A stretch of 23,867 bases of DNA, taken from assembly GCA_964581455.1 (NCBI GenBank), contig CAZOOT010000039.1:1-23867 (forward strand), read 5' to 3'. Every line of letters begins with the position of its first letter. Position 1 is the stretch's first letter. Below are positions 1 through 7,917 of this stretch, in pieces. The position numbers and the translations under genes were made by a program. The notes under the pieces are model-generated. The model was not told where the DNA came from. It worked only from the letters and a program-made list of their open reading frames with translations, and searched no databases. This DNA comes from VBAS01 sp964581455. GTDB taxonomy: Bacteria > Bacteroidota > Bacteroidia > Chitinophagales > Chitinophagaceae.

Positions 1-1489
1 TACTGTCTGTACCGAAATTCAAATCACTTTTTTCATTTTTCTGTCCGGTCAGACCTCCATTGGGCAGGTAAGTAAAATAAACAGGAGAATAGTTCCATCC
101 ATTATTCTGTTCCGCATCTATTCCAAAGGATGACTTGAAAGAAAGCCCTTTTAATATCTGGTACTCTCCCCAAATAGTTCCTGTAATTCTGTCTCCATAG
201 CTACGGCTATTTGTAGTTTCTAATGTGGCTATCGGGTTTCCTACATCACTCTTGTCTGTATTGCTATAACTACCATCAGTATTTTTTGGATTAAAAATTG
301 GTGCCGCTATATAAGCTATTGTAAAAAGTCCGTAGGGTTTATTTTCTGATTTATAGTGAGAGAATGAAAGATTATTACCAATTTTAAATTTATTACTAAA
401 AGTATAGTCATGATTTAACCGGGCAGTCAACCGCTGGTAATTATTTTCAAGAAGAATTCCGTTCTCATTCAGATAGCCACCTGAAATATAATACCGGTAT
501 TTGTTTTTACCTCCGCTCAAAGACAGGTTATGATTTTGAAAAACAGCAGGTCTAGTAATTGCATCATACCAGTTTGTTGACCCGGTAATATCTGAAGCAA
601 GAATAACAGGTGCGGCGGCTGCTTCATTTGAATAAACTGCAAATAAATTTGGTCCGGCCATATCAACTTTATGATTCAAAATCCGTACACCGGCAAAGGC
701 GTTATAGTTTATGGTGAATTTTGTTCTGCTGCCTGCCTTTGTAGTTATCAGTATTACACCATTCGCTGCTCTTGCTCCATAGATAGCTGTTGAAGAAGCA
801 TCCTTAAGCACATCCACAGAAACAATATCAGCAGAATTAATATTTCGGATATCATCTGTAATAATTCCATCTACAACATATAATGGATTTACCCCACCTA
901 ATATGGAACCCGTACCCCTTATTCTTACATTGGGTGCACTACCGGGAGCGCCGCTGTTTATTATCTGTACACCGGCAGCTTTTCCCTGTATGGCCTGTGC
1001 AGCAGTTAATGCCGGCAGATTTGCTATTTCACTTCCTTTAATACTTACTGATGCGCCGGTTACATCTCTTTTTCGTTGTGTCCCATATCCGATAACTATT
1101 ACCTGGTCCAAAACCTTATTACTTAGCTTAAGCGTTACGCTTAAATTTGTTTTTCCTGCTACTCCCAATTCTGTATTCTCATAACCAACAAACGAAAAAA
1201 TAAGTACCGCATTATCATCCGGTACAGTTATACTGAAATTGCCATTCATGTCTGTGGTAGTACCTGTATTGGAATTTTTCAATAGAACAGAGACTGCTGC
1301 AAGTGGTTCCCCCGATTCGCCTGTAACTTTCCCGGTTATTACCCGTTGGTTTATATTCGTAATAGTATTATTGGCTAAACCCTGTAATGAAAACAGGGTG
1401 AGTAAAATGCATACCAGTTTTACCAATAAAAATGAATTTGATGATTTTCTCTTTTGATAAAAAAATAATTTACGGGCAGCACTTTCCAT
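1..1489 (-). CDS. SusC/RagA-family TonB-linked outer membrane receptor (partial)
   Basis: Outer-membrane TonB-dependent transporter that would import an oligomeric nutrient together with a SusD-like lipoprotein, expected just downstream outside the window. About 496 codons are present and the C-terminal barrel is cut at base 1. Read directly: an N-terminal hydrophobic signal segment (about residues 20-40), a carboxypeptidase-regulatory-like beta domain (about 48-122, ITGKVTGESGEPLAAVSV, then the MNGNFSI and FVGYE hallmarks), the linker VIVIGYGTQRKRDVTGA (130-146), the plug with AIQGKAAGVQI, NVRIRGTGS, PLYVVDGI, and VDVLKDASSTAIYGARAANG (225-244), then the family hallmark STNWYDAI (304-311) and the first barrel strands. 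The start at 1489 is the first ATG after in-frame TAA and TAG codons. No frameshift was seen. Substrate cannot be told from the sequence. The SGNH lipoprotein upstream in the same direction could be functionally linked, but 324 bases separate them. Confidence 0.95.
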   Translation of the reverse strand, partial: MESAARKLFFYQKRKSSNSFLLVKLVCILLTLFSLQGLANNTITNINQRVITGKVTGESGEPLAAVSVLLKNSNTGTTTDMNGNFSITVPDDNAVLIFSFVGYENTELGVAGKTNLSVTLKLSNKVLDQVIVIGYGTQRKRDVTGASVSIKGSEIANLPALTAAQAIQGKAAGVQIINSGAPGSAPNVRIRGTGSILGGVNPLYVVDGIITDDIRNINSADIVSVDVLKDASSTAIYGARAANGVILITTKAGSRTKFTINYNAFAGVRILNHKVDMAGPNLFAVYSNEAAAAPVILASDITGSTNWYDAITRPAVFQNHNLSLSGGKNKYRYYISGGYLNENGILLENNYQRLTARLNHDYTFSNKFKIGNNLSFSHYKSENKPYGLFTIAYIAAPIFNPKNTDGSYSNTDKSDVGNPIATLETTNSRSYGDRITGTIWGEYQILKGLSFKSSFGIDAEQNNGWNYSPVYFTYLPNGGLTGQKNEKSDLNFGTDS

Positions 1490-1813
1490 ATCAGTTTTGA
1501 TTTACTAAAGAGTTGAAAAAAATAGAGGAGTGTTTGAATGTGGAGTAGGTTACTGCATCCTGATTTTCCTGCAACCAATCATACCTTTATTTATATCTAT
1601 GACATTTTATAATTCCGGGTGATCAATTACATTAAAAGATGACCGGTTTAAATGTTAATCTTTATACTATCTGCAACTGCAGCATAATAATACTGGTAGC
1701 TTATTTAGTAAGATAAAGGTGAGGGAGTTCGTTCATTGAAGTGTTACACAATCATTGATTTAATTTACATCATTCATTGATTGATAGTTTTTATTGATCT
1801 CCTTATTCAGTTA
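1490..1813. other. 324-bp intergenic leader region of the SusC gene
   Basis: No gene is seen. The stretch is AT-rich and would hold the promoter and 5' leader of the SusC-like gene. I find no clear TAnnTTTG -7 element. The word CATTGA occurs several times between 1733 and 1785 (for example in tcattgatt at about 1752 and again at about 1775), near the end of the upstream SGNH gene. It could be a regulator site or chance in AT-rich DNA. Confidence 0.5.
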
Positions 1814-2797
1814 TCATGATTTTAAAAACCAGGGCTTGGTAGTTTCATCAGTAGTAAAAAACTGGATTAACAATTGTGCCACTTTCTGGCGGCCTGAAGT
1901 GGAAGGATGGGTTCCATCAGTTGCAAAATCAGAAACTAACCACTTCAATCCATCGCTTCTTGCAGCGTCGCCTTTTGCCCAAAGAGAAGGCCCCCATGAT
2001 AACCACGGAGAAACCGGGCTTGCTCCTGAATATATAAGACCTGCATCGCCAGATATCTGATCGGCAATGAGACGCTTTACGCACCACCCCGTGTACCATG
2101 CAAAGGGTTCAGGATTCAGATTTGATGTAGCATAACCCGCATAAATACGGTCGGCGAGATAGCAGAGTTTTAAATTGGGAAATTTGTTTTTCAGCATTTG
2201 CATAACGGACCTGTATTTATTTTTCAATGCATCAGGATATGTTGCAAACGCTGTATCGGTTGGACCCGCTTCGGCTTCTTTAAACCAGATCACTTGCACC
2301 TGAGCTGCTGTAAGTCCTGAAGTATTCAATCTGTTCATCACAGTGGTCCAATATGAAGCCTGTGAATTATTGATGGCATTTATATCATTTCCACCCACGG
2401 CTCCATCTATCAAAACAAGTTTCGGATTTATATTGGTTAGTCCCAATGCCAAGGGAATAAAAGCCTGTGTTTCCTGTGTAGTATTTGACATTCCAATGGA
2501 CATCCAAACTATTTTTCCATTTGCAGCATCGGTGTTCCCTGTATTGTTCAATGGTTGGATTGATTGCGCAATTGAAATACCTGCAGTATTGTGTGCTGCT
2601 GGACGGATATTTGATCCGTTGGGATAAAGCCCACCCTGGAATCCACGGAAAGAGCCGGTTCCAAAATCAATTAATGGTTTTGATACGGTGTAAATGAGAT
2701 TACTGCCCGGATTATTCTGGCTGATATTTTTTTTGCAGGCTGAAAAACCAAAATATATAAAAGCCAAATAAATAAACAACAGGTATTTATTTTTCAT
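1814..2797 (-). CDS. SGNH/GDSL-fold hydrolase lipoprotein
   Basis: Predicted surface or periplasmic lipoprotein with an SGNH hydrolase fold, probably an esterase acting on an acylated or acetylated substrate. Seen: signal peptide with lipobox GFSA-C21; block I in the form WMSIGMSNT with candidate nucleophile Ser104 in place of the usual GDS; block III GGND with Asn137; block V DGTHPS with Asp294 and His297. These are in the correct order and spacing, and 327 residues is normal for a family member with an N-terminal extension. The region WFKEAEAGP and the PFAWYTGWCVKRLI segment look like the larger Bacteroidota members of this superfamily, which I know only as uncharacterised. It lies upstream of the SusC gene in the same direction, so a role in glycan deacetylation is possible but is inference. 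Substrate unknown. Confidence 0.8.
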   Translation of the reverse strand: MKNKYLLFIYLAFIYFGFSACKKNISQNNPGSNLIYTVSKPLIDFGTGSFRGFQGGLYPNGSNIRPAAHNTAGISIAQSIQPLNNTGNTDAANGKIVWMSIGMSNTTQETQAFIPLALGLTNINPKLVLIDGAVGGNDINAINNSQASYWTTVMNRLNTSGLTAAQVQVIWFKEAEAGPTDTAFATYPDALKNKYRSVMQMLKNKFPNLKLCYLADRIYAGYATSNLNPEPFAWYTGWCVKRLIADQISGDAGLIYSGASPVSPWLSWGPSLWAKGDAARSDGLKWLVSDFATDGTHPSTSGRQKVAQLLIQFFTTDETTKPWFLKS

Positions 2798-3023
2798 AAA
2801 AAGGGTTTACCTATTAATAAGTTACAAAACAATGACCGGTATTTTATAGATATGTTTAAATGAAAGAATAATAAACTTCAGGATGATAATTGATTTATAG
2901 AGGAATAAAAATATTAAAGTCATTGGTTTTTTTTCTGAAGATCAGCGGCAGACAGTTTATTGTAACTAATCAAAAACAAGGAGCTTCAATACTACCTTAT
3001 TTATTGGCTTTGGTATTCATTAT

Positions 3024-3125
3024 TGTTGGCTTCGACAAGCTCAGCTAAAAGGGAACATCACGACATATTCAGCCATAGAGATGTAGCTGGCTGAGCCCTG
3101 AGCTTGTCGAAGGGTCGAAGCCAAC
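3024..3125 (+). repeat. dispersed palindromic repeat, copy A
   Basis: Left arm gttggcttcgacaagctcag pairs with a right arm at about 3085-3124 (agctggctgag, then gagcttgtcgaag and gtcgaagccaac). Between the arms is the conserved core AACATCACGACATATTCAGC. The copy is preceded by attatt and followed at 3163-3175 by ccagcaacaataa, which resembles an inverted copy of the left end ttattgttgg with a three-base insertion, a terminal-inverted-repeat-like arrangement. Confidence 0.85.
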
Positions 3126-3237
3126 GGGCAAAAGCAAAAAAGAACGTATAAACATAAAACTACCAGCAACAATAAGGCTTGGATAATTTTTCTAATGTTG
3201 GTTTCGACGAGTCTTACGTGTTGGCTTCGGCATTCAT

Positions 3238-3358
3238 TATTGTTGGCTTCCGCAAGATCAGCCAACAGGGAACATCACCACATATTCAGCTATAGAGATG
3301 CTGCTGGCTGAGTTCTGAGCCCTGAGCTTGTAGAAGGGTCGAAGGGTCGAAACCAGCA
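3238..3358 (+). repeat. dispersed palindromic repeat, copy B
   Basis: Same order as copy A: tattgttggcttccgcaag, gccaacagggaacatcacca, catattcagctatagagatg, then the right arm ctggctgag...ccctgagcttgtagaag with a doubled gggtcgaa. Several substitutions in the left arm (cgcaagatc instead of gacaagctc) weaken the hairpin, so this copy looks older. It lies 15 bases beyond the stop of the DUF1295 gene. Confidence 0.8.
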
Positions 3359-3373
3359 GACAACAAGAACCCA

Positions 3374-4156
3374 TCACTGATTTTTAGGAAACCAGGGAAT
3401 CAATTTGGATGTTCTTTTCTTATAGGCTGCAAAGCCGGGATGGCTAGCATATTTTTTTTCCAACAAAGGAATTCCGGATACAAAAACCAACAGAAAACTG
3501 ATGAGGGCCGGACTGATGCTGAAGAATAAACTATACGGAGACGGAATCGTGATGATAAAAATTCCAACCCACATCATGATCTCTCCGAAATAATTGGGAT
3601 GCCTGGAATATTTCCACAAACCTGATTGTAAGATCTCATCTTTACTTTTTCTTTTGCTGGTAAATATTTTTAATTGGTAATCCCCTACTGCCTGGAAATA
3701 AAATCCGATTACCCAACATACAATGCCTGTCGATGTAAGGAAACTCCAATTTAATGCCGGCCGGTAAGCAGCATTTATAACAGGCGAAATGATGATCAGT
3801 AAAATGAATCCCTGCAACAAATACACCTGGAGATAGGATCGAATGTAAAATGAATTGCTCCAGGCTTCCCTCCAGACCTTGTAGCGGAAATCTTCTTTTT
3901 TGTTTTTGTTCCGGAGATAGATATGAATACTCAGTCGAAGGCCCCAAAGAACAATGAGGATATACACCAAATTCATAACCGGATTTTTTTCCTGTGTCAG
4001 GAAAAGGAATCCGCAAATAAGGATATAGCCAATGCCCCAGGCAATATCAGCTACATCATTTCTTTTTACAAAAATGGAAATGATAAACCATAGGGTTACA
4101 TAGAAAAAAATGATAACAAAACAATAAAGAAATACAGCTAACATCAGCGAACCCAT
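3374..4156 (-). CDS. DUF1295 family membrane protein (steroid 5-alpha-reductase-like)
   Basis: Polytopic inner-membrane protein of the DUF1295 family, which belongs to the fold shared by steroid 5-alpha-reductases and isoprenylcysteine methyltransferases; the reaction is not established. The 260 residues carry about six or seven hydrophobic segments and the family signature GLWKYSRHPNYFGE, with Arg185, His186, Pro187, Asn188 and Glu192, followed by MMWVGIF. The N-terminal motif VADIAWGIGYI (about 35-45) is also typical. The start overlaps the last 13 bases of the upstream DUF2177 gene, indicating translational coupling in one operon. DUF1295 and DUF2177 genes often occur with lipid-modifying genes in other bacteria, so a role in membrane lipid or isoprenoid chemistry is a reasonable inference. 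Confidence 0.88.
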   Translation of the reverse strand: MGSLMLAVFLYCFVIIFFYVTLWFIISIFVKRNDVADIAWGIGYILICGFLFLTQEKNPVMNLVYILIVLWGLRLSIHIYLRNKNKKEDFRYKVWREAWSNSFYIRSYLQVYLLQGFILLIIISPVINAAYRPALNWSFLTSTGIVCWVIGFYFQAVGDYQLKIFTSKRKSKDEILQSGLWKYSRHPNYFGEIMMWVGIFIITIPSPYSLFFSISPALISFLLVFVSGIPLLEKKYASHPGFAAYKKRTSKLIPWFPKNQ

Positions 4157-4551
4157 TTAAAAATTAAAAAGCCCGCTGTACTCACCAGGCTGGTTAATAC
4201 CATGCCCCAGATGATATCAATATAGACAATTCTGACAGGCCAGTTTTTCAGCGTAGCTAAATTGGTCAGGTCATAAGTGGCATAGGTAATGAGACCAAAA
4301 AGGATACCGTTTAAAAAAGCCAGTGAAAGTTTTTCTTTTTCCAATGCCGGGAAAACACAGAAATAAAGGATACCGGCAATAAAGAGAAGGTAAAAAATAA
4401 TAGCTGCAGCCCAATTCACTTTTTCTGCAAGCAGAAAACCCAGTTGCTTTTGATAAAAATTTTTTGCCAGTACTCCCAGCCAGACCATATCAATCGTTAA
4501 GAATACGATTGCTGTCAGCAGATAACTAAATAATAATTTTGATACAGACAT
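4144..4551 (-). CDS. DUF2177 family membrane protein
   Basis: Small four-helix integral membrane protein (135 residues) of the uncharacterised DUF2177 family. Hydrophobic segments lie at about 6-28, 46-68, 76-98 and 108-131. Conserved features seen: FLTIDMVWLGVLAKNFYQKQLG near the N-terminus (first 20 residues of it are typical), the YATYDLTNLATLKNWP segment, and DIIWGMVLTSL in the last helix. First gene of a two-gene operon with the DUF1295 gene, which it overlaps by 13 bases. No biochemical role is known. The start is an ATG with an AT-rich, purine-poor leader, as is common in this phylum. Confidence 0.87.
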   Translation of the reverse strand: MSVSKLLFSYLLTAIVFLTIDMVWLGVLAKNFYQKQLGFLLAEKVNWAAAIIFYLLFIAGILYFCVFPALEKEKLSLAFLNGILFGLITYATYDLTNLATLKNWPVRIVYIDIIWGMVLTSLVSTAGFLIFKWVR

Positions 4552-4651
4552 AAAAAAAATAATTACTGAAAGTAATGATAATTTTTTCTTTAGAATTTAT
4601 TTACAGAAGGCTATGGGCTGCGGGCTGTTTTAAATATTGGCTGTGACAAGG

Positions 4652-4748
4652 TTACTATTGTTGGCTTCAACCCTTCGGCAAGTTCAAGACTCAGCCAACA
4701 GGAAACATCACGACATATTCAGCTAATGCAACCAGCTTGCCGAAAACA
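4652..4748 (+). repeat. dispersed palindromic repeat, copy C (degenerate)
   Basis: Begins ttactattgttggcttcaac, then cttcggcaagttcaagactc, agccaacaggaaacatcacg, acatattcagct. The right arm is reduced to accagcttgccgaaaacagc, so the long hairpin is largely lost. It lies 65 bases past the stop of the 4813-5757 lipoprotein gene. Same orientation as the other copies. Confidence 0.75.
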
Positions 4749-4812
4749 GCGGAAAAATGTAGAAACTTAGTGCTTATTATTAAACTGCAAGTAACAGCGA
4801 TATTTCCGGATC

Positions 4813-5757
4813 TTATTCAGCCACTTCAAACGTTTTCAACAGTCCTTTGCTAAGCGCATTGGGTACTTCTGAAATGAAAGCATACTTACCGGGAGAAAGA
4901 TCAGCTGTGAAATAACCGGTACTTCCTGCCGGCATGTCATTCACACCCCCCAAAAATATTATTCCCTTTGGTTGCGGACTTATCAGTCCTTTCGGGTCGG
5001 CCCAGTTCATCCATTTTTCCAATTCTTCCAGGTTATGACCCTCCTCCAGTTTTACAAGGTTAACATCATGACCAACAAAATTTTCATGTGCCATCTGATC
5101 TTTGTAAAAAACTGAAAAAACGTTTTTGCCTTTACTGATTTTATCCGGGAAACTGATTCCTTCATTTCCGGAAATGCTGATAACAGCATCTGGCTTCGGT
5201 GGCTGGTTACCAGATGCAGCATCGGTAACTCTGAATGCTTTGGTCATTCCCATGCTGGCATGAAACATGCCGTTTGCCATTTTAACATAACACTCCATTA
5301 CATAATATCCCGGGTCCAGTTTCAGGGTGGTCAAACTAGATTTTCCCGGAGAAACCAGCCCACTACCGCCGGTAAATACGATGTCAGAATACCAGGCAGG
5401 CAATTTTCCAAATTCAGCCATCGCATCATCCATTTTGCCTTCATTGATCAGGTCCATGCCTTTCTGAAAAACAGGGATGACTTCTTTTTTACCATCATCT
5501 ATTGTTTTTCCTTCTGGATATTTATCCAGTAAAAAGAAATGAGCTTCCTTTGAATTATTATTATAATGAAATTGGTTCCAGCCGGAACTTATTTCATCCG
5601 CCATCTGGAAGTCCATTAAAGTGGTTGTCACTTCAATATTTTTTATTTTTTCATTTTCACTGTTACAGGCTTGTATTATAAAAGCAAGAAATAAAACCAT
5701 AGATAGATTCAGAAAATTTAAATACTTAATATTTGAAACTGAACAATTCTTTCTCAT
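4813..5757 (-). CDS. lipoprotein with two similar beta-rich (cupredoxin-like) halves
   Basis: Predicted lipoprotein of 314 residues; signal segment at about 14-31 with lipobox IIQA-C31. I do not recognise a named family. The mature part seems to be two related halves. Half one has WNQFHYNNNSKEAHFFLLDK, EGKTIDD, a helical insert, then LTTLKLDPGYYVMECYVK and MTKAFRV. Half two has FSVFYKDQMAHENFVGHDV, EGHNLEELEKWMNW, then GYFTADLSPGKYAFISEV and LLKTFEV. The pattern hydrophobic-x-LxPGxYxhxC/S ending in a FxV strand resembles plastocyanin-like folds, and several His and Met residues (for example MFHASMGM) could bind copper, but no complete copper site is evident. An extracytoplasmic metal- or ligand-binding role is inference only. 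Monocistronic. Confidence 0.8.
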   Translation of the reverse strand: MRKNCSVSNIKYLNFLNLSMVLFLAFIIQACNSENEKIKNIEVTTTLMDFQMADEISSGWNQFHYNNNSKEAHFFLLDKYPEGKTIDDGKKEVIPVFQKGMDLINEGKMDDAMAEFGKLPAWYSDIVFTGGSGLVSPGKSSLTTLKLDPGYYVMECYVKMANGMFHASMGMTKAFRVTDAASGNQPPKPDAVISISGNEGISFPDKISKGKNVFSVFYKDQMAHENFVGHDVNLVKLEEGHNLEELEKWMNWADPKGLISPQPKGIIFLGGVNDMPAGSTGYFTADLSPGKYAFISEVPNALSKGLLKTFEVAE

Positions 5758-6396
5758 GATTTAAAATTTTAAGTTAATAAATTGATTATTTACCGAAGCA
5801 CAGAAACAGAAAGACTGATGTGAATAAAAAAAAGGAAAATATAATTCACGGAAGATTTAAGATACAAAAAAATATTCAATGATTAAAAGCGGTAAAGTTA
5901 TTAACAGGTACAACACTTTTAAAAATGAATCATATTCTTTTTAAAAAAGTACTGCGGCCTTATTTTTTGTACTGGCTAAAAATTTTATAATGACTTAATT
6001 TAAAAAAATATAAATTAAATTTTGTATAAGTTCATTTCTAATTCTATAAAGCATGTTCTTGTTGGTCGCTCCTAAGGAGTCCTTTGATAATTTTACTATT
6101 GTTGGCTTTCGCCCTTCGACAAGCTCAGGGCTCAGCCAACAGGGAACATCACGACGTATTCAGCCTTAGAGATGTAACTGGCTGAGCTCCTCGAAGCCAG
6201 CGGGCAATCAACAGCATCCCAACAACAACAACGGGGTTTATAGTACAATACTGCTAGCGAGAAAAATGTGAAAAATGCAACTTCTTTAAATAATTATGTA
6301 ACAGATACTATTTAAATAAAATGACCTTTAAGAAATAAACAGAACAACGAAGTATAAATAATTTTTTGGCATATTCTGACAAGAAAAAATCAGTTT
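5758..6396. other. 639-bp intergenic region between divergent genes
   Basis: No gene is seen. 5758-6060 is very AT-rich and should contain the promoter of the minus-strand lipoprotein gene; I find no exact TAnnTTTG element. A short inverted repeat, ctcctaaggag, lies at 6070-6080. Repeat copy D occupies 6093-6206 and is followed by a CCC/GGG mini stem-loop at 6218-6236. The promoter for the plus-strand small gene at 6397 would be in 6240-6390. Confidence 0.5.
6093..6206 (+). repeat. dispersed palindromic repeat, copy D
   Basis: ttactattgttggctttcgc, then cccttcgacaagctcagggc (itself a partial palindrome), tcagccaacagggaacatca, cgacgtattcagccttagag, then a shortened right arm taactggctgag, ctcctcgaagccagcgggc. 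The copy sits between divergently transcribed genes, which argues against the element being purely a transcription terminator. Confidence 0.82.
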
Positions 6397-6555
6397 ATGA
6401 ATTGGACAATATTAATTTTATTGGGTATAGCAGCTATTGCTTTAATCAGTTTTCTGGTAATACGGAATCAAAAAGATAAAAAAGAACTTGTAAAGAAACT
6501 CAATGAAGATTACCATAAAACAAAAGATGAAGAAGGAGAATCAGAAATTGTATGA
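6397..6555 (+). CDS. small single-pass membrane protein
   Basis: A 52-residue protein starting MNWTILILLGIAAIALISFL: one transmembrane segment (about 3-22) and then a charged cytoplasmic tail (NQKDKKELVKKLNEDYHKTKDEEGESEIV in outline: basic, then acidic). From memory, very similar short proteins are widespread in Bacteroidota and uncharacterised. The ATG is preceded by a purine run (caagaaaaaatcag) a few bases upstream. It may be first in a run with the two genes at 6717 and 7071, although 161 bases separate it from the next start. No function proposed. Confidence 0.72.
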   Translation: MNWTILILLGIAAIALISFLVIRNQKDKKELVKKLNEDYHKTKDEEGESEIV

Positions 6556-6666
6556 TTTAAAGGATCTGTTTTTCAGTCTGCCTGGCAGAATCATATAATA
6601 CTAACTTATCAACACATCGGGAGTTACTATTAGCAAACTATACACAGTAATCCACTTACAAAAACC

Positions 6667-6685
6667 TACCAACAATAACCAGGTA
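6667..6685 (+). repeat. mini stem-loop TACC-AACAATAACCA-GGTA
   Basis: Four-base stem TACC/GGTA closing the loop AACAATAACCA, 31 bases before the start of the 6717 gene. Similar loops with different but complementary stems occur at 7836-7854 and 8751-8769. Too short to be convincing alone; the interest is in the recurrence. Confidence 0.45.
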
Positions 6686-6716
6686 AAGCGAATGTATCAC
6701 ACTAAAAACAAAAAAA

Positions 6717-7025
6717 ATGGAAACAAAGAATACAACAATGAAGACGCTTTCAGCCGAGGTGAACAGATTGCAGAAAGCAGGATATAGTTCTGAGATCATT
6801 CCTGATGAATTAAAGGATCTGAATCCGCTGGAATGGATGATCAATGAGATTTGCAGGTTTGAGGGCTTGTCGGATCCCGCAGATAATGCAGTGCTTTATG
6901 CATTAACCTCCAACGATGGGAAAAGAAAGTCCCTGATCATAAATTCATTTGGATATGACAGTAGTGAGAAGTTTGACACATTCATCAAAAAAGTGCCCGA
7001 GGCAAAGGATATCATTCATTCCTGA
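6717..7025 (+). CDS. small conserved protein of the family often labelled phosphoribosylpyrophosphate synthetase
   Basis: Cytosolic protein of 102 residues (or 95 if the internal ATG at 6738 is used, giving MKTLSAEVNRLQKAGYSS). The core ICRFEGLSDPADNAVLYALT followed by LIINSFGYDSS matches, from memory, small Bacteroidota proteins commonly carrying the name phosphoribosylpyrophosphate synthetase. It is far too short for that enzyme (about 310 residues) and has none of its motifs, so the name should not be used for function. No signal peptide or membrane segment. It ends 45 bases before the flavodoxin-reductase-like gene in the same direction and is probably cotranscribed with it. A promoter and a mini stem-loop (6667-6685) may lie in its leader. 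Confidence 0.78.
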   Translation: METKNTTMKTLSAEVNRLQKAGYSSEIIPDELKDLNPLEWMINEICRFEGLSDPADNAVLYALTSNDGKRKSLIINSFGYDSSEKFDTFIKKVPEAKDIIHS

Positions 7026-7070
7026 CCGGACAGGATGCGACCTTGTTTTTAAATTCTTAAAACCTGCATC

Positions 7071-7739
7071 ATGGAATCTCACATTGTAAAAATATCCAGC
7101 ATTGAAAAGTTAACACATGATGTACTTAAAATTATAGTGGATAAACCTTCCGGCTATACATTTACTCCGGGGCAGGCCACAGAAGTAAGTATTAACGAAG
7201 TAACCTGGAAGGAAGAAAAACGGCCCTTTACTTTTACCTCTTTACCAGACGATCCATCCCTTGAGTTTACCATAAAAACATATCCTTCCCATGCAAGTGT
7301 TACTAACCGGCTATTAGCATTGAAGCAGAATGACGAACTCATCATACGTGATGTGTGGGGAGCCATCACCTACCAGGGTGAAGGGCTGTTCATTGCCGGC
7401 GGAGCAGGAGTAACTCCCTTTATTGCTATCCTGCGGCAAATGCACGGTATGAAACAGATTGGTAACAATAAACTGATTTTTGCCAATAAGACGAAAGCAG
7501 ATATCATTCACAAAGAAGAATTTGAAAAAATACTTGGAAGCAACTTCATTAATATATTATCTGATGAGCAGGCTCCCGGTTATGCCAGCGGAATGATAAC
7601 AGAAAAATTCCTTAAAGAACATATCGCCGATGTTGACAAAAAATTTTATTTATGCGGCCCGCCACCAATGATAGAAGCAGTGCAAGGTTTTTTAGTAACC
7701 CTGGGTGTACATGATAATGCAGTTGTGATGGAGATTTAG
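7071..7739 (+). CDS. flavodoxin/ferredoxin--NAD(P)H reductase-like flavoprotein
   Basis: Soluble FAD-dependent electron-transfer protein of the ferredoxin-NADP reductase superfamily, 222 residues, single-domain length. Seen in order: N-terminal FAD-binding barrel (about 1-100) with the FAD signature RPFTFTSLP (51-59, equivalent to RxYS/T) and a TNRL motif at 78-81; NAD(P)-binding domain from about 104 with GEGLFIAGGAGVTPFIAIL (103-121) and the C-terminal LCGPPPMIEAV (194-204) typical of NAD(P)H-using members. No iron-sulfur or flavodoxin domain is fused, so it must pass electrons to a separate partner, not identifiable here. It follows the 6717 gene by 45 bases, probably in one transcript. 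A bidirectional hairpin at 7865-7898 separates it from the converging lipoprotein gene. Confidence 0.9.
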   Translation: MESHIVKISSIEKLTHDVLKIIVDKPSGYTFTPGQATEVSINEVTWKEEKRPFTFTSLPDDPSLEFTIKTYPSHASVTNRLLALKQNDELIIRDVWGAITYQGEGLFIAGGAGVTPFIAILRQMHGMKQIGNNKLIFANKTKADIIHKEEFEKILGSNFINILSDEQAPGYASGMITEKFLKEHIADVDKKFYLCGPPPMIEAVQGFLVTLGVHDNAVVMEI

Positions 7740-7835
7740 TTTACCATGGCACAGGTGTTCAGGCAGCTGTAGTAAATATCCCTGTGGAAAAAAATAATTG
7801 ATTTTTTTCATAGAAATCAGCCGCAAAAAGCAACC

Positions 7836-7854
7836 TGCCAACAACAACCGGGCA
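7836..7854 (+). repeat. mini stem-loop TGCC-AACAACAACCG-GGCA
   Basis: Four-base stem TGCC/GGCA closing the loop AACAACAACCG, in the region between the converging genes. Compared with the copy at 6667, two stem positions change in a compensating way (TACC/GGTA to TGCC/GGCA is one compensating pair; the loop changes only T to C and A to G). Confidence 0.45.
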
Positions 7855-7864
7855 CGGACAATAC

Positions 7865-7899
7865 AAAAAAAGCCGGCCAACTTAATGACCAGCTTTTTA
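7865..7899 (-). terminator. intrinsic terminator for the NTF2-like lipoprotein gene
   Basis: On the minus strand, aaaaagctggtc and tggccggctttttt form a 12-base stem, with two G-U wobbles, around the loop attaagt, ending in a run of T. On the plus strand the two wobbles become C-A mismatches, so the hairpin favours minus-strand transcription, i.e. the gene at 7918-8460, whose stop is 19 bases away. Confidence 0.75.
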
Positions 7900-7917
7900 C
7901 TTATTATATCTGTTCGA

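Larger units (their letters stand above)
2798..3373. other. 576-bp intergenic region dominated by two palindromic repeats
   Basis: No gene is credible here; a 74-codon minus-strand open frame at 3041-3265 lies mostly within the repeats. The region carries repeat copies A (3024-3125) and B (3238-3358), described separately, plus a further left-arm fragment at about 3196-3230 (gttggtttcgacgag and gttggcttcggc). The DUF1295 gene ends at 3374, directly beside copy B, so the hairpin may also end its transcript. Confidence 0.6.

Noticed and set aside
3041..3265. 74-codon minus-strand open frame
   Set aside because: Most of it is palindromic repeat sequence, giving a peptide with no sensible domain.
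6717..7025. Phosphoribosylpyrophosphate synthetase function
   Set aside because: The protein is about 100 residues and lacks all motifs of that enzyme; the label is a naming artefact in this family as I remember it.
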